Part shown: positions 54,452 to 63,519 of the stretch, one piece after another | Numbering within the stretch: the first letter of the stretch is position 1 | How the letters are laid out: each line of letters starts with the position of its first letter | Origin: Melioribacteraceae bacterium | GTDB lineage: Bacteria; Bacteroidota; Ignavibacteria; Ignavibacteriales; Melioribacteraceae | Length of the DNA stretch: 64,000 nucleotides | Assembly: GCA_027030245.1 (NCBI GenBank) | Contig: JALVFE010000013.1 | Span: forward strand, 1-64,000 | Reading direction: 5' to 3' | Program-made: the position numbers and the translations under genes | The notes under the pieces: model-generated | Told to the model about the DNA's origin: nothing | Seen by the model: the letters and a program-made list of their open reading frames with translations, nothing else | Database searches by the model: none

Positions 54452-54525
54452 GCCCCGGTAGCTCAGCAGGATAGAGCAGCAGTTTCCTAAACTGCGGGTC
54501 GGAGGTTCGAATCCTCTCCGGGGTA
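54452..54525 (+). tRNA. tRNA-Arg (anticodon CCT)
   Basis: 74 bases fold as a cloverleaf: acceptor arm GCCCCGG with CCGGGGT (first pair is a G-T wobble), D-arm region TAGCTCAGCAGGATAGAGCA, anticodon stem GCAGT/ACTGC with loop TTCCTAA (anticodon CCT), T-arm GGAGGTTCGAATCCTCT, and discriminator A. The conserved TTCGAAT of the T loop is present. Confidence 0.93.
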
Positions 54526-54556
54526 CAAATTTGCCATTACATTTCCTTAGTGGTTT

Positions 54557-54784
54557 TTATTCTTGACCAAACTTTACTTTCCGTAAATTCAGTAGAAATT
54601 TTACCAAAAAAGTTGCTGCAAATCCTAAGAGCGAAATTAAAAAATCGTTTGTACTGACGTTTAATATGTACGATGGATAAAAAATAGCGGTGAAAATTTT
54701 ACTTAAGATTAGAAATGTAAATAAAAAGGAAAAACCTATAATTCCACCGAAAAGCGGACTTAGAACGAATAATTGAAAAAGCAT
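54557..54784 (-). CDS. Small unrecognised membrane protein
   Basis: The ATG at 54784 is preferred: GAAAGGGAA lies upstream at about 9 bases, and it leaves a 75-residue protein starting MLFQLFVLSPLFGGI. An ATG 60 bases further upstream lacks support. There are two hydrophobic helices (about 2-30 and 45-65) separated by a short loop, ending in a basic tail (RKVKFGQE). No family is recognised. It lies downstream of, and opposite to, the tRNA. Confidence 0.55.
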   Translation of the reverse strand: MLFQLFVLSPLFGGIIGFSFLFTFLILSKIFTAIFYPSYILNVSTNDFLISLLGFAATFLVKFLLNLRKVKFGQE

Positions 54785-55013
54785 TTTTATATTCCCTTTC
54801 TCAAATTGAATTGAAATCCGTCGTATTTGTGGTGTTTCTCGCATGAATATTATTTCATTTTTTTAATAGAATATCGAGAATTATGCCAAATAAAAAAATG
54901 CATTTTTCGGGTAGTATTGATTGAAATGCTCTTTAGGATTTGCCTGAAAAATATAAGATTTATGCCTGAATAAAAATATTCAGGCACAAAAAAAGTTTAA
55001 CATGTGTAGCGAT

Positions 55014-55208
55014 TTATGATAAATAAATGAATGAAAACAATAATAGAAAGAAATACAGTGTAGTCAGACCAATTTTAATCATAATATCTCTATTAACATT
55101 TCTTCTGAAGATAAGTTCATCTTCGATTGCATTTTTTTTGATAAAATCGCCGTGAGACGGGTCCCAATCTTGAATGTTAATAGCTTGTTCCGATGTATTG
55201 TTTTTCAT
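55014..55208 (-). CDS. Small single-pass membrane protein
   Basis: This 64-residue protein has a hydrophilic, acidic N-terminal half (QDWDPSHGDFIKKNAIEDE) and one C-terminal helix (about 44-62, IKIGLTTLYFFLLLFSFIYL). GGGGAG precedes the ATG at about 9 bases. A CRP/FNR-like palindrome lies 88 bases upstream of the ATG. No family is recognised. The ribosome binding site and clean helix support a real gene. Confidence 0.6.
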   Translation of the reverse strand: MKNNTSEQAINIQDWDPSHGDFIKKNAIEDELIFRRNVNRDIMIKIGLTTLYFFLLLFSFIYLS

Positions 55209-55295
55209 TTAATGCTCTCCCCGGATTTTTGGACTTTGAAATTATATTTTCGAAAATTTTTTAATTTTTTTTAGTCTGTTCAACAATATTTTCTG

Positions 55296-55311
55296 TGTGA
55301 TATATATCACA
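55296..55311. promoter_or_regulatory. CRP/FNR-like palindromic site
   Basis: TGTGATATATATCACA is a perfect inverted repeat with the TGTGA-N6-TCACA layout recognised by CRP/FNR-family regulators. It stands about 88 bases before the start codon of the minus-strand 64-residue protein, about where an activator would sit upstream of a promoter. Which regulator binds is not known. Confidence 0.5.
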
Positions 55312-55383
55312 AATTAAGTGCCAATGAAAAACTTGCAAAATCGATTAAATTAAAAGGAAGCAAACTCGGTAAGTGTCTCAAAA

Positions 55384-55423
55384 TAACCATACGTTCAACT
55401 ATGGTTAATTGAACGTATGGTTA
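55384..55423 (-). terminator. Long perfect hairpin after the SLBB gene
   Basis: TAACCATACGTTCAA (55384-55398) and its complement TTGAACGTATGGTTA (55409-55423) form a 15-base stem with a 10-base loop. It is 10 bases beyond the SLBB gene's 3' end (55434) on the minus strand, followed by TTATTTTG. The T tract is short but the stem is unusually perfect. Confidence 0.65.
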
Positions 55424-55433
55424 AGAGCAAAAA

Positions 55434-55964
55434 TCAAGTTCTATTGATTCTGATTATCAGGAGTGTAAGTGAAATCATTGCGGTAAAAATCTGAATTCCC
55501 ACTCTAAACCAATCTTTAAAGTAAAGTTTAGGGGAACCCGGAACAATTAGAATATCTCTGGCAATTAATTTAGGGGTTGTTCTGTTTTCTACCTCAATTT
55601 GGTTTTCCCAAAGTAAATCCTCGAAGTTAAATTTAAACATTTGCTCGGTAGAATCGGGAAGAACCCTGTAAAGTCTAAGGTCATCCAAATGCGAGTCGTC
55701 CGTCGGACCACCTGCATATGAAAGTAAATCGATAATTGTTGTATAATCCGGTACCAAATATCTTCCCGGATATTTTATAAAACCCCAAACCGAAACTTTC
55801 ATGTTAACGGCTTCGGGATCGGAATAATCGTAATAACCGCCTTGCCGTTGGTATATTCCGGTATAAGTTTTACCGAGTTCTACGTTACCCACTTGGGCAT
55901 ATAAAGAACCGGCAGAAAAAACGGTTACGGATAGGATGATAAAGAAGAATATTTGTTTTGTCAT
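55434..55964 (-). CDS. SLBB-domain protein of a polysaccharide export system
   Basis: The 176-residue protein has a signal peptide (about 1-23, ending SLYAQ), one SLBB domain (about 52-145; KVSVWGFIKYPGRYLVPDYTTIIDLLSYAGGP, KLIARDILIVPGSP) and a C-terminal hydrophobic helix (about 152-172). SLBB domains occur in outer-membrane polysaccharide-export proteins such as Wza, but the Wza-type N-terminal domain is absent, so this may be a periplasmic partner anchored by its tail. It follows the polyprenyl-phosphate sugar transferase gene, 89 bases downstream. Confidence 0.78.
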   Translation of the reverse strand: MTKQIFFFIILSVTVFSAGSLYAQVGNVELGKTYTGIYQRQGGYYDYSDPEAVNMKVSVWGFIKYPGRYLVPDYTTIIDLLSYAGGPTDDSHLDDLRLYRVLPDSTEQMFKFNFEDLLWENQIEVENRTTPKLIARDILIVPGSPKLYFKDWFRVGIQIFTAMISLTLLIIRINRT

Positions 55965-56053
55965 GGAGTCCTCAAAGTATATACTTTACTTACAAACTTA
56001 TTCAATTTATTTGAAAATTTAAAAGAAAATTTTAATGATTTAACATTAATCGG

Positions 56054-57490
56054 TTATTTGCCGCCTTTAGAAAATAACATAACCGGAATGGTTTTGAGAA
56101 TTAGTTGTAAATCCAACCATGGCGACATATTGTTGATGTAATATAAATCAAGTACAACCGAATCTATAAAAGAAACGGAACTTCTTCCCCAAACTTGCCA
56201 AACACCCGTGCAACCAGGAAGAACATTTACTCTTCTCTTTTGCCAGCTGTCGTAGTTTTCGTATTCGTAAGGGAGTGAAGGTCGTGGACCAACCAAACTC
56301 ATATCACCTTTTATAACGTTAAATAACTGAGGTAATTCGTCGAGCGAAGTTTTTCTGATGATTTTGCCAATCCACGTAACCCGGTCTTCGTTGATTATTT
56401 TTGTTCCTTGAGCTTTCGGAGCGCTCTGTTTCATAAACTCAATCATTTTTTTCTTACGTTCTTCGTCGTCGTCATCGACCATTCTCATCGACCTGAATTT
56501 GTAAAATTCAAACGGCTTTCCGTTTTTACCTATTCGGATTTGTTTATAAAAAACCGGACCCTTGGATGATAACTTTATTAATATGGCAATAATCAACATT
56601 AACGGGGATAAAATTATCAATGCGGCTAGCGAAATTGTGGTATCGAAAAATCTTTTTATTCCAAGAGTGAAATTACTGTTATAATGCGGCGAAACTCCGA
56701 GAACCGGAATACCCGCATATTTTTCCGTAGAAACTTTTTTGGTAACAATATCAAATAGTTCGGAGCTTAGTTTAACACTAACATTCAATTGATTACATTT
56801 ATCTAAAATTTCCAGTAATCTATCGTAATTTATATTGTCTATGGCAATTAGAATTTCATCTATCTTATGAATTTTGCTTATCTCTTGCAGGTCGTCTATT
56901 TTCCCAAGTATTTTAATTCCCGAAATAATCTCTTCACCGTTATGGTCCTTGTCCACTATAAAACCCAGAATATTAAGACCCTCAGGATTTTCAAACAATA
57001 GTTTTGTCGCTAATAATTTTCCGGCATTACCATCGCCTACGATAACAATATTGCTGTTAAATTGTTGTTTATATCTTAGTAGTAAACTTCTGAAAAGCTC
57101 GACCCTTAGTAAGTACAATAAAGGAGTAACGATTACAATAAAAACAAAGATTATCAAACGGGAATCAAGCACTTCCGAGGATTTAACGATGTGCGAAATA
57201 ACAACAATATTTAAAGTTCCGTAATAAAGAGATTTGATAACGGCAGTTAAATGAGCAGACCTGCTAAAGATTATATTAATCTTATATAATCCGTTTATTT
57301 GAAAGATTACAATGAATAGAATTGTAGCAATCAAGAATAAAAATAAAACTGGTAAAGCAACTTCAATAAATTCAAACAACCCCAAGCTTTTATCGTATCT
57401 TACATAATAAGCGGCAAGAATAAATGAAAGAGATAACAATATTGAATCCGCGAGGGCAAAGTAGATCTTATATTTTGGTACGTTGTTCAT
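56054..57490 (-). CDS. Polyprenyl-phosphate sugar phosphotransferase (WbaP/exopolysaccharide type)
   Basis: The 478-residue membrane protein transfers a sugar phosphate to undecaprenyl phosphate, starting an exopolysaccharide unit. It has four to five N-terminal helices (about 8-28, 40-64, 75-95, 100-125), a CoA-binding-like Rossmann region (about 145-245; VIVGDGNAGKLLATKLL), one more helix (about 280-304) and the catalytic bacterial sugar transferase domain (KRFFDTTISLAALI, KFRSMRM, KTSLDELPQLFNVIKGDMSLVGPRP). It stands upstream of the SLBB gene and probably in the same operon, forming a polysaccharide biosynthesis/export pair. Confidence 0.9.
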   Translation of the reverse strand: MNNVPKYKIYFALADSILLSLSFILAAYYVRYDKSLGLFEFIEVALPVLFLFLIATILFIVIFQINGLYKINIIFSRSAHLTAVIKSLYYGTLNIVVISHIVKSSEVLDSRLIIFVFIVIVTPLLYLLRVELFRSLLLRYKQQFNSNIVIVGDGNAGKLLATKLLFENPEGLNILGFIVDKDHNGEEIISGIKILGKIDDLQEISKIHKIDEILIAIDNINYDRLLEILDKCNQLNVSVKLSSELFDIVTKKVSTEKYAGIPVLGVSPHYNSNFTLGIKRFFDTTISLAALIILSPLMLIIAILIKLSSKGPVFYKQIRIGKNGKPFEFYKFRSMRMVDDDDEERKKKMIEFMKQSAPKAQGTKIINEDRVTWIGKIIRKTSLDELPQLFNVIKGDMSLVGPRPSLPYEYENYDSWQKRRVNVLPGCTGVWQVWGRSSVSFIDSVVLDLYYINNMSPWLDLQLILKTIPVMLFSKGGK

Positions 57491-57773
57491 AGTTGCTTTC
57501 TTTTCCCGATATCAAATTTAACAATTTAGAAATTTAGTTTCATTATTTAATTTCCTAATCTTTTTGCAAACTCTGTGCCTAAAATTATCAATCTCAAAAT
57601 GAGAATTTATTGATTTTCTTTCAGTGAATACTGATTTGCATCACAAAATCTTCGAAATTCAACGGTTTTTACATGGTTATCGTTTTTTATTTGAGACAAC
57701 AAACTTTTCAAAGTATCATTTTGATACTCAGGAATCATCGGTTTAACAGCTTTCAACGGATTTCGGTTTCAAA
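57491..57773. other. Intergenic stretch upstream of the sugar transferase operon
   Basis: No gene is seen in these bases. Two short palindromes occur: TCTCAAAATGAGA at 57592-57604 and AGTATCATTTTGATACT at 57712-57728, either of which could be an operator for the minus-strand operon starting at 57490. No confident promoter box was identified. Confidence 0.4.
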
Positions 57774-57808
57774 ATAAAAAAGCCGACTTAACAAAAGTTA
57801 AGCCGGCT
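57774..57808 (-). terminator. Rho-independent terminator of the 1129-residue T9SS gene
   Basis: AGCCGACTTAAC (57781-57792) pairs with GTTAAGCCGGCT (57797-57808, one wobble) around AAAA, and on the minus strand a T tract (TTTTTATTTT) follows. It lies 23 bases after the stop. Confidence 0.88.
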
Positions 57809-57831
57809 GTAATCATAGGAGTCAATCATGA

Positions 57832-60800
57832 TTATTTGAGAAGGACCATTTTGCGGGTTTCCACAAATTTCTTTCCGTTTTCGCCTGTAGCTTGAATTGC
57901 GTACAAGTAGATACCACTTGTTAACTCGGATGCATCGAAATTAATCGTGTGCCATCCGGCAGAGAAATTATCATCTACCAATTTCAAAATTTCTTGACCA
58001 AGCAAGTTATATATCGAGATTGTTACACTGGCTTGTTCCGGCAATCCGAATTTAATTGTAGTTGACGGATTGAACGGATTCGGATAATTTTGTTTGATAG
58101 TAAATTCTGTCGGAAGTGCTTCTTCCGATTTAATATCGGTAAATACTTCAACGGATTTTTCGCTTGAATAATCCGAAACAGTATCTTTGTTGAATGCATA
58201 AATTCTGTATAAGTATACGGTTGAATCTTTAACCGTAATATCCATAAAGTAGGTTTCGTTTGCCCCCACCGAATCGACCACCATGAAATCTGCACCTACA
58301 ACGGCTTCTTTTCTTTCAATTACAAATCCTTCCTCATTCGAAGAATTGTCTTGCCATGTCAATTCCGGAACACCTCTACTGGAGTGGAGTGAAATTGACA
58401 AGTTTGAGGGTGCCGGTATAGGAGTAATCTTTGTTTTCACAGTAAGTAAGTTTGAATAAACTGAAGTTGTATGTACGTTGAACGCTTTAACCCGGTAAGT
58501 ATATTCGGTATTATCAGTAATGGTTGAATCTTTGTAAGAAGTAACGTTTGCGCCGACAGAATCCAAGACGGAATAAGCAATAGGCGAACCGCTTCCGCGT
58601 TCAATAATGAAACCGTCTTCGTTATCCGAGTTATCCGTCCAACCAATAGTTACGCTTCCAATTTCGTTGGCAACCAGAGTTAAATCCGTGGGTGCCAATA
58701 CGTCTGAGAATAACGAGGTTACACTTTGTTCGTTACTGTAATCCGACTGCGAACTGGCGTTAAATGCTTTCACTCTGTAAGTGTAAGTTACTTCTTCGCC
58801 GACGCTGTTATCTATGTATGCAGTTGCATTTGCGGCTGCGGTATCCAAAACAGTAAATACTACGGGATTTCCTTCTCCGCGTTCGATTATATAACCGGAT
58901 TCTGCGGAAGAGTTGTCTTCCCAGTTTAATGTTATTTCACCTACCGCTGTTGCTTGAGCCGAGAGATTAGTCGGAGCAAATAATTTTGTGCTCACCGAAA
59001 CGGAATCGCTGTATGCGGATGAACGGTTGGCAAAGCTGTTGTTTGCTTTTACTCGATATACGTAAGCCGCACCTTCCGAAACAGTTGCGTCGACAAAAGA
59101 AGTGGAATCCGCGCCGGTTGTGCCTACTTGAGAGAAAGCCAACGAATCGGCATCGCTTCTTTCTATAACAAACCCGTCTTCGTTATCTGAATTATCTTGC
59201 CAGGTAAGTGTTACTTGGGTTTCGGTTGCACTGGCACTTACAGAGGTCGGTGCGGAAATCGATTCGATTCCTTCAGGACCGAAATTGTAATTGTGTTGTA
59301 CTTCACTGGCTGCCAAAGGTCTGTCAAAAATAGCAACATAGTTATAACTTCCGAACCACGGATTTTCATCTATCAATTCGTTTGCGAAAGACAAACGATA
59401 TGAATTGCTCCAATTTGATAAATCACCGCCTAAATCAACTCTTGCGGCTTCTGCTCCGTCTACGTAAAGTATACCTTCGCCGTTGTTGTTAAATACATAA
59501 ACTATATGCTGAAGTTCACCGGTAACTGCTCCGGCGGATGTTTCAACATAAGGAACGCCGTTGTCGTTGGTTTGAGTAGTTCTTAGTCTAAATACATATT
59601 TATCGCCGCTTTGGAATAAAGACATGTTTCTGTATAAACCGTCTTGAGAAATTGTGAGAATTCTGGTATCGGAAGTAGTAGAAGTTACTGAAGGCTTAAC
59701 CCAAACTTCCACGCTCAAAGTATTGGATGAAGTTACCGCATTATAAATTTTTGTTGCGGCTCCGCTCGTAATTATTGATGCTGCGGAATTTACATCCAAA
59801 CCAAACTGTTGCCAAGAAACTGCCGACGGAGAATTGATGTCGAGGTTTAACGGAGTACCGTTACCGGAAACATCGTTTATAACTGTTCCGCTGCCTTCAT
59901 TGAAATTATATTGTGCAACTACACCTGTAGTAACTCTTTGATCGGGAGAAGATACTGCCAATTCGGCGGCATTACTTGTTACCGAACCTGAAGAGTTGGT
60001 TACCACACAAGTATAATTTCCTTCGTCGGAATAATCGACGTTGGCAATTGTTAATGTAGAACTTGTTTCTCCGGCGATGTCCACGCCGTCTTTTTGCCAT
60101 TGATAGCTTAAAGGATTATCTCCCGCGGCTACAACTTCGAACGTAGCTGTCTCGCCAAGGAAGAGATATTGATCCACCGGTTGTTTAGCTATATACGGTG
60201 CGGTTTCATGATCGACACCGAGATTATAATTTTGCGAAACTTCCGATGCATTCAAGTGCAAGTTGTAAATTGAAACTTCGTAATAAATACCTAACCAAGG
60301 TAAATTTTGACCTAATTCACCTGCTAGTAATAATCTGAAATTACTATCCCAATTGGAAAAATCTCCGGATGCGGTACCGGAATTGTTTAATGAACCGTTA
60401 ATATAAACTTGCCATTCACCGTAAGCGTTACGGGTATAAACGATATGAGTTAAATCGGTAGTAACAGTTCCGGATGTTGATCCCACGGATGGTTGACCGT
60501 TACTGTTAGAAGTTGAAGTTCTCAAACGAATTTCGTATAAGTCGGCGTCTAGCGGACCCAACGTAAAGTTACGGTTATTCAAACCGCTTGAGTTGGAAAC
60601 AATATTTCTTAAACCGCTAACATTATTCTCGTCAGGTCGAACCCATGCCTCTATCGTAATTTCATCTGTTGATTGACAAGCGCTAATAATTTTTGTGGCG
60701 GCACTGCTCGATTTAATGTCGGCCGAACCTGTTATTTTCAATCCGTATTGAGTCCACGCTGCATTTTCGGGGTTGTTAATTTTAAGTGTTAGAGGTGAGC

Positions 60801-61221
60801 CTACGCCCGATTTATCCGAAATATAAATATCGCTTCCCTCGTTAAACGTATACTTTGCTTGTATGTTATGGTTAATTTTATTTCCGGATGAAGTAACGTA
60901 AAGGTAAGCTGTGTTACTGTTTGTTGAACCGTTATCGTCCGTAACAACACAAACGAAAGCGCTGTTGCTGTCACTTAGAACGGTTACCGGAGTTGTGTAG
61001 GAACTGCTGGTGGCACCGGCAATATCAACGCCGTTCTTTTTCCATTGATATGTTAATGTGCCTGCGCCGCTCGCTTCAACCATAAAGGTTGCTGTTTCGC
61101 CTTCAATTACACCCTGACTGATGGGTTGTTTTGTTATTGTCGGTTGTGCAAAAGAGGAAAAGAAAAATCCTCCCACCAACAAATAAACAAGTATAAGAGA
61201 TAATGTTTTGACTTTTTTCAT
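57832..61221 (-). CDS. Large T9SS-secreted protein with Ig, LamG and fibronectin-III repeats
   Basis: The 1129-residue protein has a signal peptide (about 1-25), two tandem units of an Ig-like domain (about 27-112 and 340-428; QWKKNGVDIAGAT, QWQKDGVDIAGET) plus a LamG/concanavalin-like domain (about 115-335 and 432-655; EAWVRPDENNVSG, EVWVKPSVTSTTSD). Four fibronectin-III repeats follow (about 660-1030), each with an NSxxExGFxIER pattern, then a T9SS sorting domain (about 1035-1129, QNYPNPFNPSTT). These are extracellular binding modules, so it is probably an adhesin or matrix protein at the cell surface. AAAGGAG precedes the ATG. Confidence 0.9.
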   Translation of the reverse strand: MKKVKTLSLILVYLLVGGFFFSSFAQPTITKQPISQGVIEGETATFMVEASGAGTLTYQWKKNGVDIAGATSSSYTTPVTVLSDSNSAFVCVVTDDNGSTNSNTAYLYVTSSGNKINHNIQAKYTFNEGSDIYISDKSGVGSPLTLKINNPENAAWTQYGLKITGSADIKSSSAATKIISACQSTDEITIEAWVRPDENNVSGLRNIVSNSSGLNNRNFTLGPLDADLYEIRLRTSTSNSNGQPSVGSTSGTVTTDLTHIVYTRNAYGEWQVYINGSLNNSGTASGDFSNWDSNFRLLLAGELGQNLPWLGIYYEVSIYNLHLNASEVSQNYNLGVDHETAPYIAKQPVDQYLFLGETATFEVVAAGDNPLSYQWQKDGVDIAGETSSTLTIANVDYSDEGNYTCVVTNSSGSVTSNAAELAVSSPDQRVTTGVVAQYNFNEGSGTVINDVSGNGTPLNLDINSPSAVSWQQFGLDVNSAASIITSGAATKIYNAVTSSNTLSVEVWVKPSVTSTTSDTRILTISQDGLYRNMSLFQSGDKYVFRLRTTQTNDNGVPYVETSAGAVTGELQHIVYVFNNNGEGILYVDGAEAARVDLGGDLSNWSNSYRLSFANELIDENPWFGSYNYVAIFDRPLAASEVQHNYNFGPEGIESISAPTSVSASATETQVTLTWQDNSDNEDGFVIERSDADSLAFSQVGTTGADSTSFVDATVSEGAAYVYRVKANNSFANRSSAYSDSVSVSTKLFAPTNLSAQATAVGEITLNWEDNSSAESGYIIERGEGNPVVFTVLDTAAANATAYIDNSVGEEVTYTYRVKAFNASSQSDYSNEQSVTSLFSDVLAPTDLTLVANEIGSVTIGWTDNSDNEDGFIIERGSGSPIAYSVLDSVGANVTSYKDSTITDNTEYTYRVKAFNVHTTSVYSNLLTVKTKITPIPAPSNLSISLHSSRGVPELTWQDNSSNEEGFVIERKEAVVGADFMVVDSVGANETYFMDITVKDSTVYLYRIYAFNKDTVSDYSSEKSVEVFTDIKSEEALPTEFTIKQNYPNPFNPSTTIKFGLPEQASVTISIYNLLGQEILKLVDDNFSAGWHTINFDASELTSGIYLYAIQATGENGKKFVETRKMVLLK

Positions 61222-61255
61222 TAAAGTACTCCTTTGTTGATTAATAAAATTATTA

Positions 61256-62221
61256 CTAACTCGCTTTATTTTTCTTGAATTGAATAACTTTTTCGATTAC
61301 ATAATCTTTTAAATCTTTTGCGTGAGTGAAAATTATCAGCTCTCCGATTAAACCTATGGAAAATGAGAGAACTCCGAATACGAGGAGTAATATGCTAACC
61401 AAAACCAACGGTCGATCCGCTAACGGAACACCCATGAAAACTCTTTGAATGAAAAGATAAATTCCCAGCAACGCACCAAGTGAAAAAACTATTAATCCGG
61501 AACTTCCGAAAAACCGGATTGGCTTTTTCGTGAATTTGATTAAAAAGAATAGTGAGATTAATTCCAAAAGTCGGCTGATATAATTCCTTAAAGGATAGAA
61601 CGCCTGGCGGAAATCCTTTTTGAATTGTTTTACTTTAACTTCTTCTACTTTATAGCCGTATCTCCAAGCCCATAATGGTAGAAATCGATCTTGATCGCCG
61701 TACATGTAAATATGATTCAGTACGTCTCTTCTGAAAGCCCTGACGTTACATTTTAAATCGTGAAAATGCGTACCGACAAATAATTTTATAAGGAAATTAA
61801 AAAACTTTTGTTGTATGTTGTTGAGAAACCCGTCTAATCTCGGATATCTCCAACCGATTGTCATATCTTTGTCTTTAAGACCGTCAATTAATTTAGGAAT
61901 ATCATTCGCATCAACTTGTTGATAGGAGGGTAGAGTAATAATCATTTCACCTTCTGCATTGTCGAATCCGGCTTCCAAAGCAGTTGCATCACCAAACCAC
62001 CGGCCGAGTTTAATTATTTTTATATTTTCGTAATCCTTGCTGATTTCGGTAAGTTTATCAATAACGTCGGGCAATTCGCCGTCTATTACATAAATCAATT
62101 CATAATTCTTCCTTGTCTTATCCAAACCTCTTTTATAGGCTTCGAATAATTCTTCAACATCGTCGAAGTAATACTTTTCATAATAAACTACGATAGCCGA
62201 TAATTCGATATTATTTGTCAT
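61256..62221 (-). CDS. GtrB-like membrane glycosyltransferase paralogue without canonical DxD
   Basis: The protein of about 321 residues resembles its neighbour at 62211 in overall layout: an N-terminal GT2-like domain and two C-terminal helices (about 232-258, 270-292), the latter in the GtrB/DPM pattern. However, where the neighbour has IIVDDGSSDN and VTMDGDLQNDPED, this one reads IYVIDGELPD and ITLPSYQQVDAND, so the DxD metal-binding pair is absent. It may be an inactive partner, or use another mechanism. The ATG at 62221 overlaps the upstream gene by 11 bases; an ATG at 62236 is also possible. Both genes form a unit. Confidence 0.75.
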   Translation of the reverse strand: MTNNIELSAIVVYYEKYYFDDVEELFEAYKRGLDKTRKNYELIYVIDGELPDVIDKLTEISKDYENIKIIKLGRWFGDATALEAGFDNAEGEMIITLPSYQQVDANDIPKLIDGLKDKDMTIGWRYPRLDGFLNNIQQKFFNFLIKLFVGTHFHDLKCNVRAFRRDVLNHIYMYGDQDRFLPLWAWRYGYKVEEVKVKQFKKDFRQAFYPLRNYISRLLELISLFFLIKFTKKPIRFFGSSGLIVFSLGALLGIYLFIQRVFMGVPLADRPLVLVSILLLVFGVLSFSIGLIGELIIFTHAKDLKDYVIEKVIQFKKNKAS

Positions 62222-63173
62222 CAATATGCCCCGCATTCTCTAACTGATTCTTGTATTTGAATTTGTATAAGTTTTCAATTTTTAAATTTCCGCTTTGATA
62301 AATCAGATGGCTGATAATTCCGAAAAACATCAATGTTAAGCTTAAAATTCCAAGAAGGGCTGCAGACCCCAACGTTACCACAATGGTTTGATATTGATAA
62401 TGTATTAATTGGATTAAGGATATTGCAAGAAGAACAAAAAATAATAATCCGAAAATCAATGCAACAAAACCGAACCCGAATAACGGTCGGGAAAAAGAAT
62501 AAAAAACGGTTTTTAAAGCCAAGAGATCTAAAATAACTTTGTAGATTCTGGATAACCCGTATTTAGAAGAGCCGAATCTTCTTGGATGATGTTTTACTTT
62601 TATTTGAGTGAATCTGGCGCCGGCAAGAGCGGTAATCACCGGAAGCAATCTATGCATTTCGGAATACATTGGAAAATGCTTTATAATTTCTGCCCGGTAA
62701 GCCCGGATTGCACATCCGTTATCTTTTACCGGAATTCCCGTAACTGTTCTTACCAACCAGTTTGCAATTTTTGAAGGTAATTTCCTTGATATCAATTTGT
62801 CTTTTCTGTTATATCTCCAACCGAGAACAATATCGTATCCTTCTTTCAGTTTCGATACCATATTGCCAATATCTTCAGGGTCGTTTTGTAAATCTCCGTC
62901 CATTGTAACTATGAACTTTCCCGTTGCGTGTTGAAAACCGGCGTGAAGTCCTGTGGTTTGACCGTAATTTCTTTTGAGTTTCACAATTTTTACACGTGGA
63001 TCATTTTGAGCCATTTCCATTGCATTTTTCAAAGTATTGTCAGAGCTTCCGTCATCAACGATTATTAGTTCATATTCGTACGGAAGTTTAGACATAGCAT
63101 TAACTACTGCTTCATGCAGCGGTTTAATGGATTCTTCTTCGTTATAAAACGGGATTACTATTGATATATCCAT
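62211..63173 (-). CDS. GtrB/DPM-like membrane glycosyltransferase
   Basis: The 320-residue protein is a family 2 glycosyltransferase with ISIVIPFYNEEESI, IIVDDGSSDN, VTMDGDLQNDPED (DxD) and GWRYNRKD, then two C-terminal transmembrane helices (about 233-260 and 270-293). It would load a sugar onto a polyprenyl phosphate carrier, as in GtrB or dolichyl-phosphate-mannose synthase. It is the first gene of a two-gene operon with its divergent paralogue at 61256, which it overlaps. Confidence 0.88.
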   Translation of the reverse strand: MDISIVIPFYNEEESIKPLHEAVVNAMSKLPYEYELIIVDDGSSDNTLKNAMEMAQNDPRVKIVKLKRNYGQTTGLHAGFQHATGKFIVTMDGDLQNDPEDIGNMVSKLKEGYDIVLGWRYNRKDKLISRKLPSKIANWLVRTVTGIPVKDNGCAIRAYRAEIIKHFPMYSEMHRLLPVITALAGARFTQIKVKHHPRRFGSSKYGLSRIYKVILDLLALKTVFYSFSRPLFGFGFVALIFGLLFFVLLAISLIQLIHYQYQTIVVTLGSAALLGILSLTLMFFGIISHLIYQSGNLKIENLYKFKYKNQLENAGHIDDK

Positions 63174-63519
63174 GCAATTTGTAATTGTGATTTAAATCAT
63201 TATTTAGATTCAAACATAAATCGTGCCTAAATTATATATCATATACCGTAGAATTAAGTGAGAATAATTCATTTCATAATCGAATAAAACTTAGAATAAT
63301 TTAGGAGTATTGGAATTTTTAATTAAATGATTAAGTCGCAAATGTAAAATAATAAAAAATTATTGTAAAGAGCAACTAAATAATTATAATTAAAAGGGTT
63401 ATGACAAATGATTTAAAGTTATTTGTTCGGTGGGTGAGTTTATTTGTAAAATCTTTCGTTGTTAAAAATTAGTAAGGTGTTTGAAATCGTAAGAAAGCCA
63501 ATATGGAAGGGAGGTTTTT
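63174..63519. other. Intergenic A+T-rich stretch upstream of the glycosyltransferase pair
   Basis: No gene is seen. This stretch should carry the promoter of the minus-strand glycosyltransferase operon that begins at 63173. ATATATCATATAC at about 63233 and a GTGAGAATAATTC segment near 63259 are noted but no box could be assigned with confidence. Confidence 0.45.
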
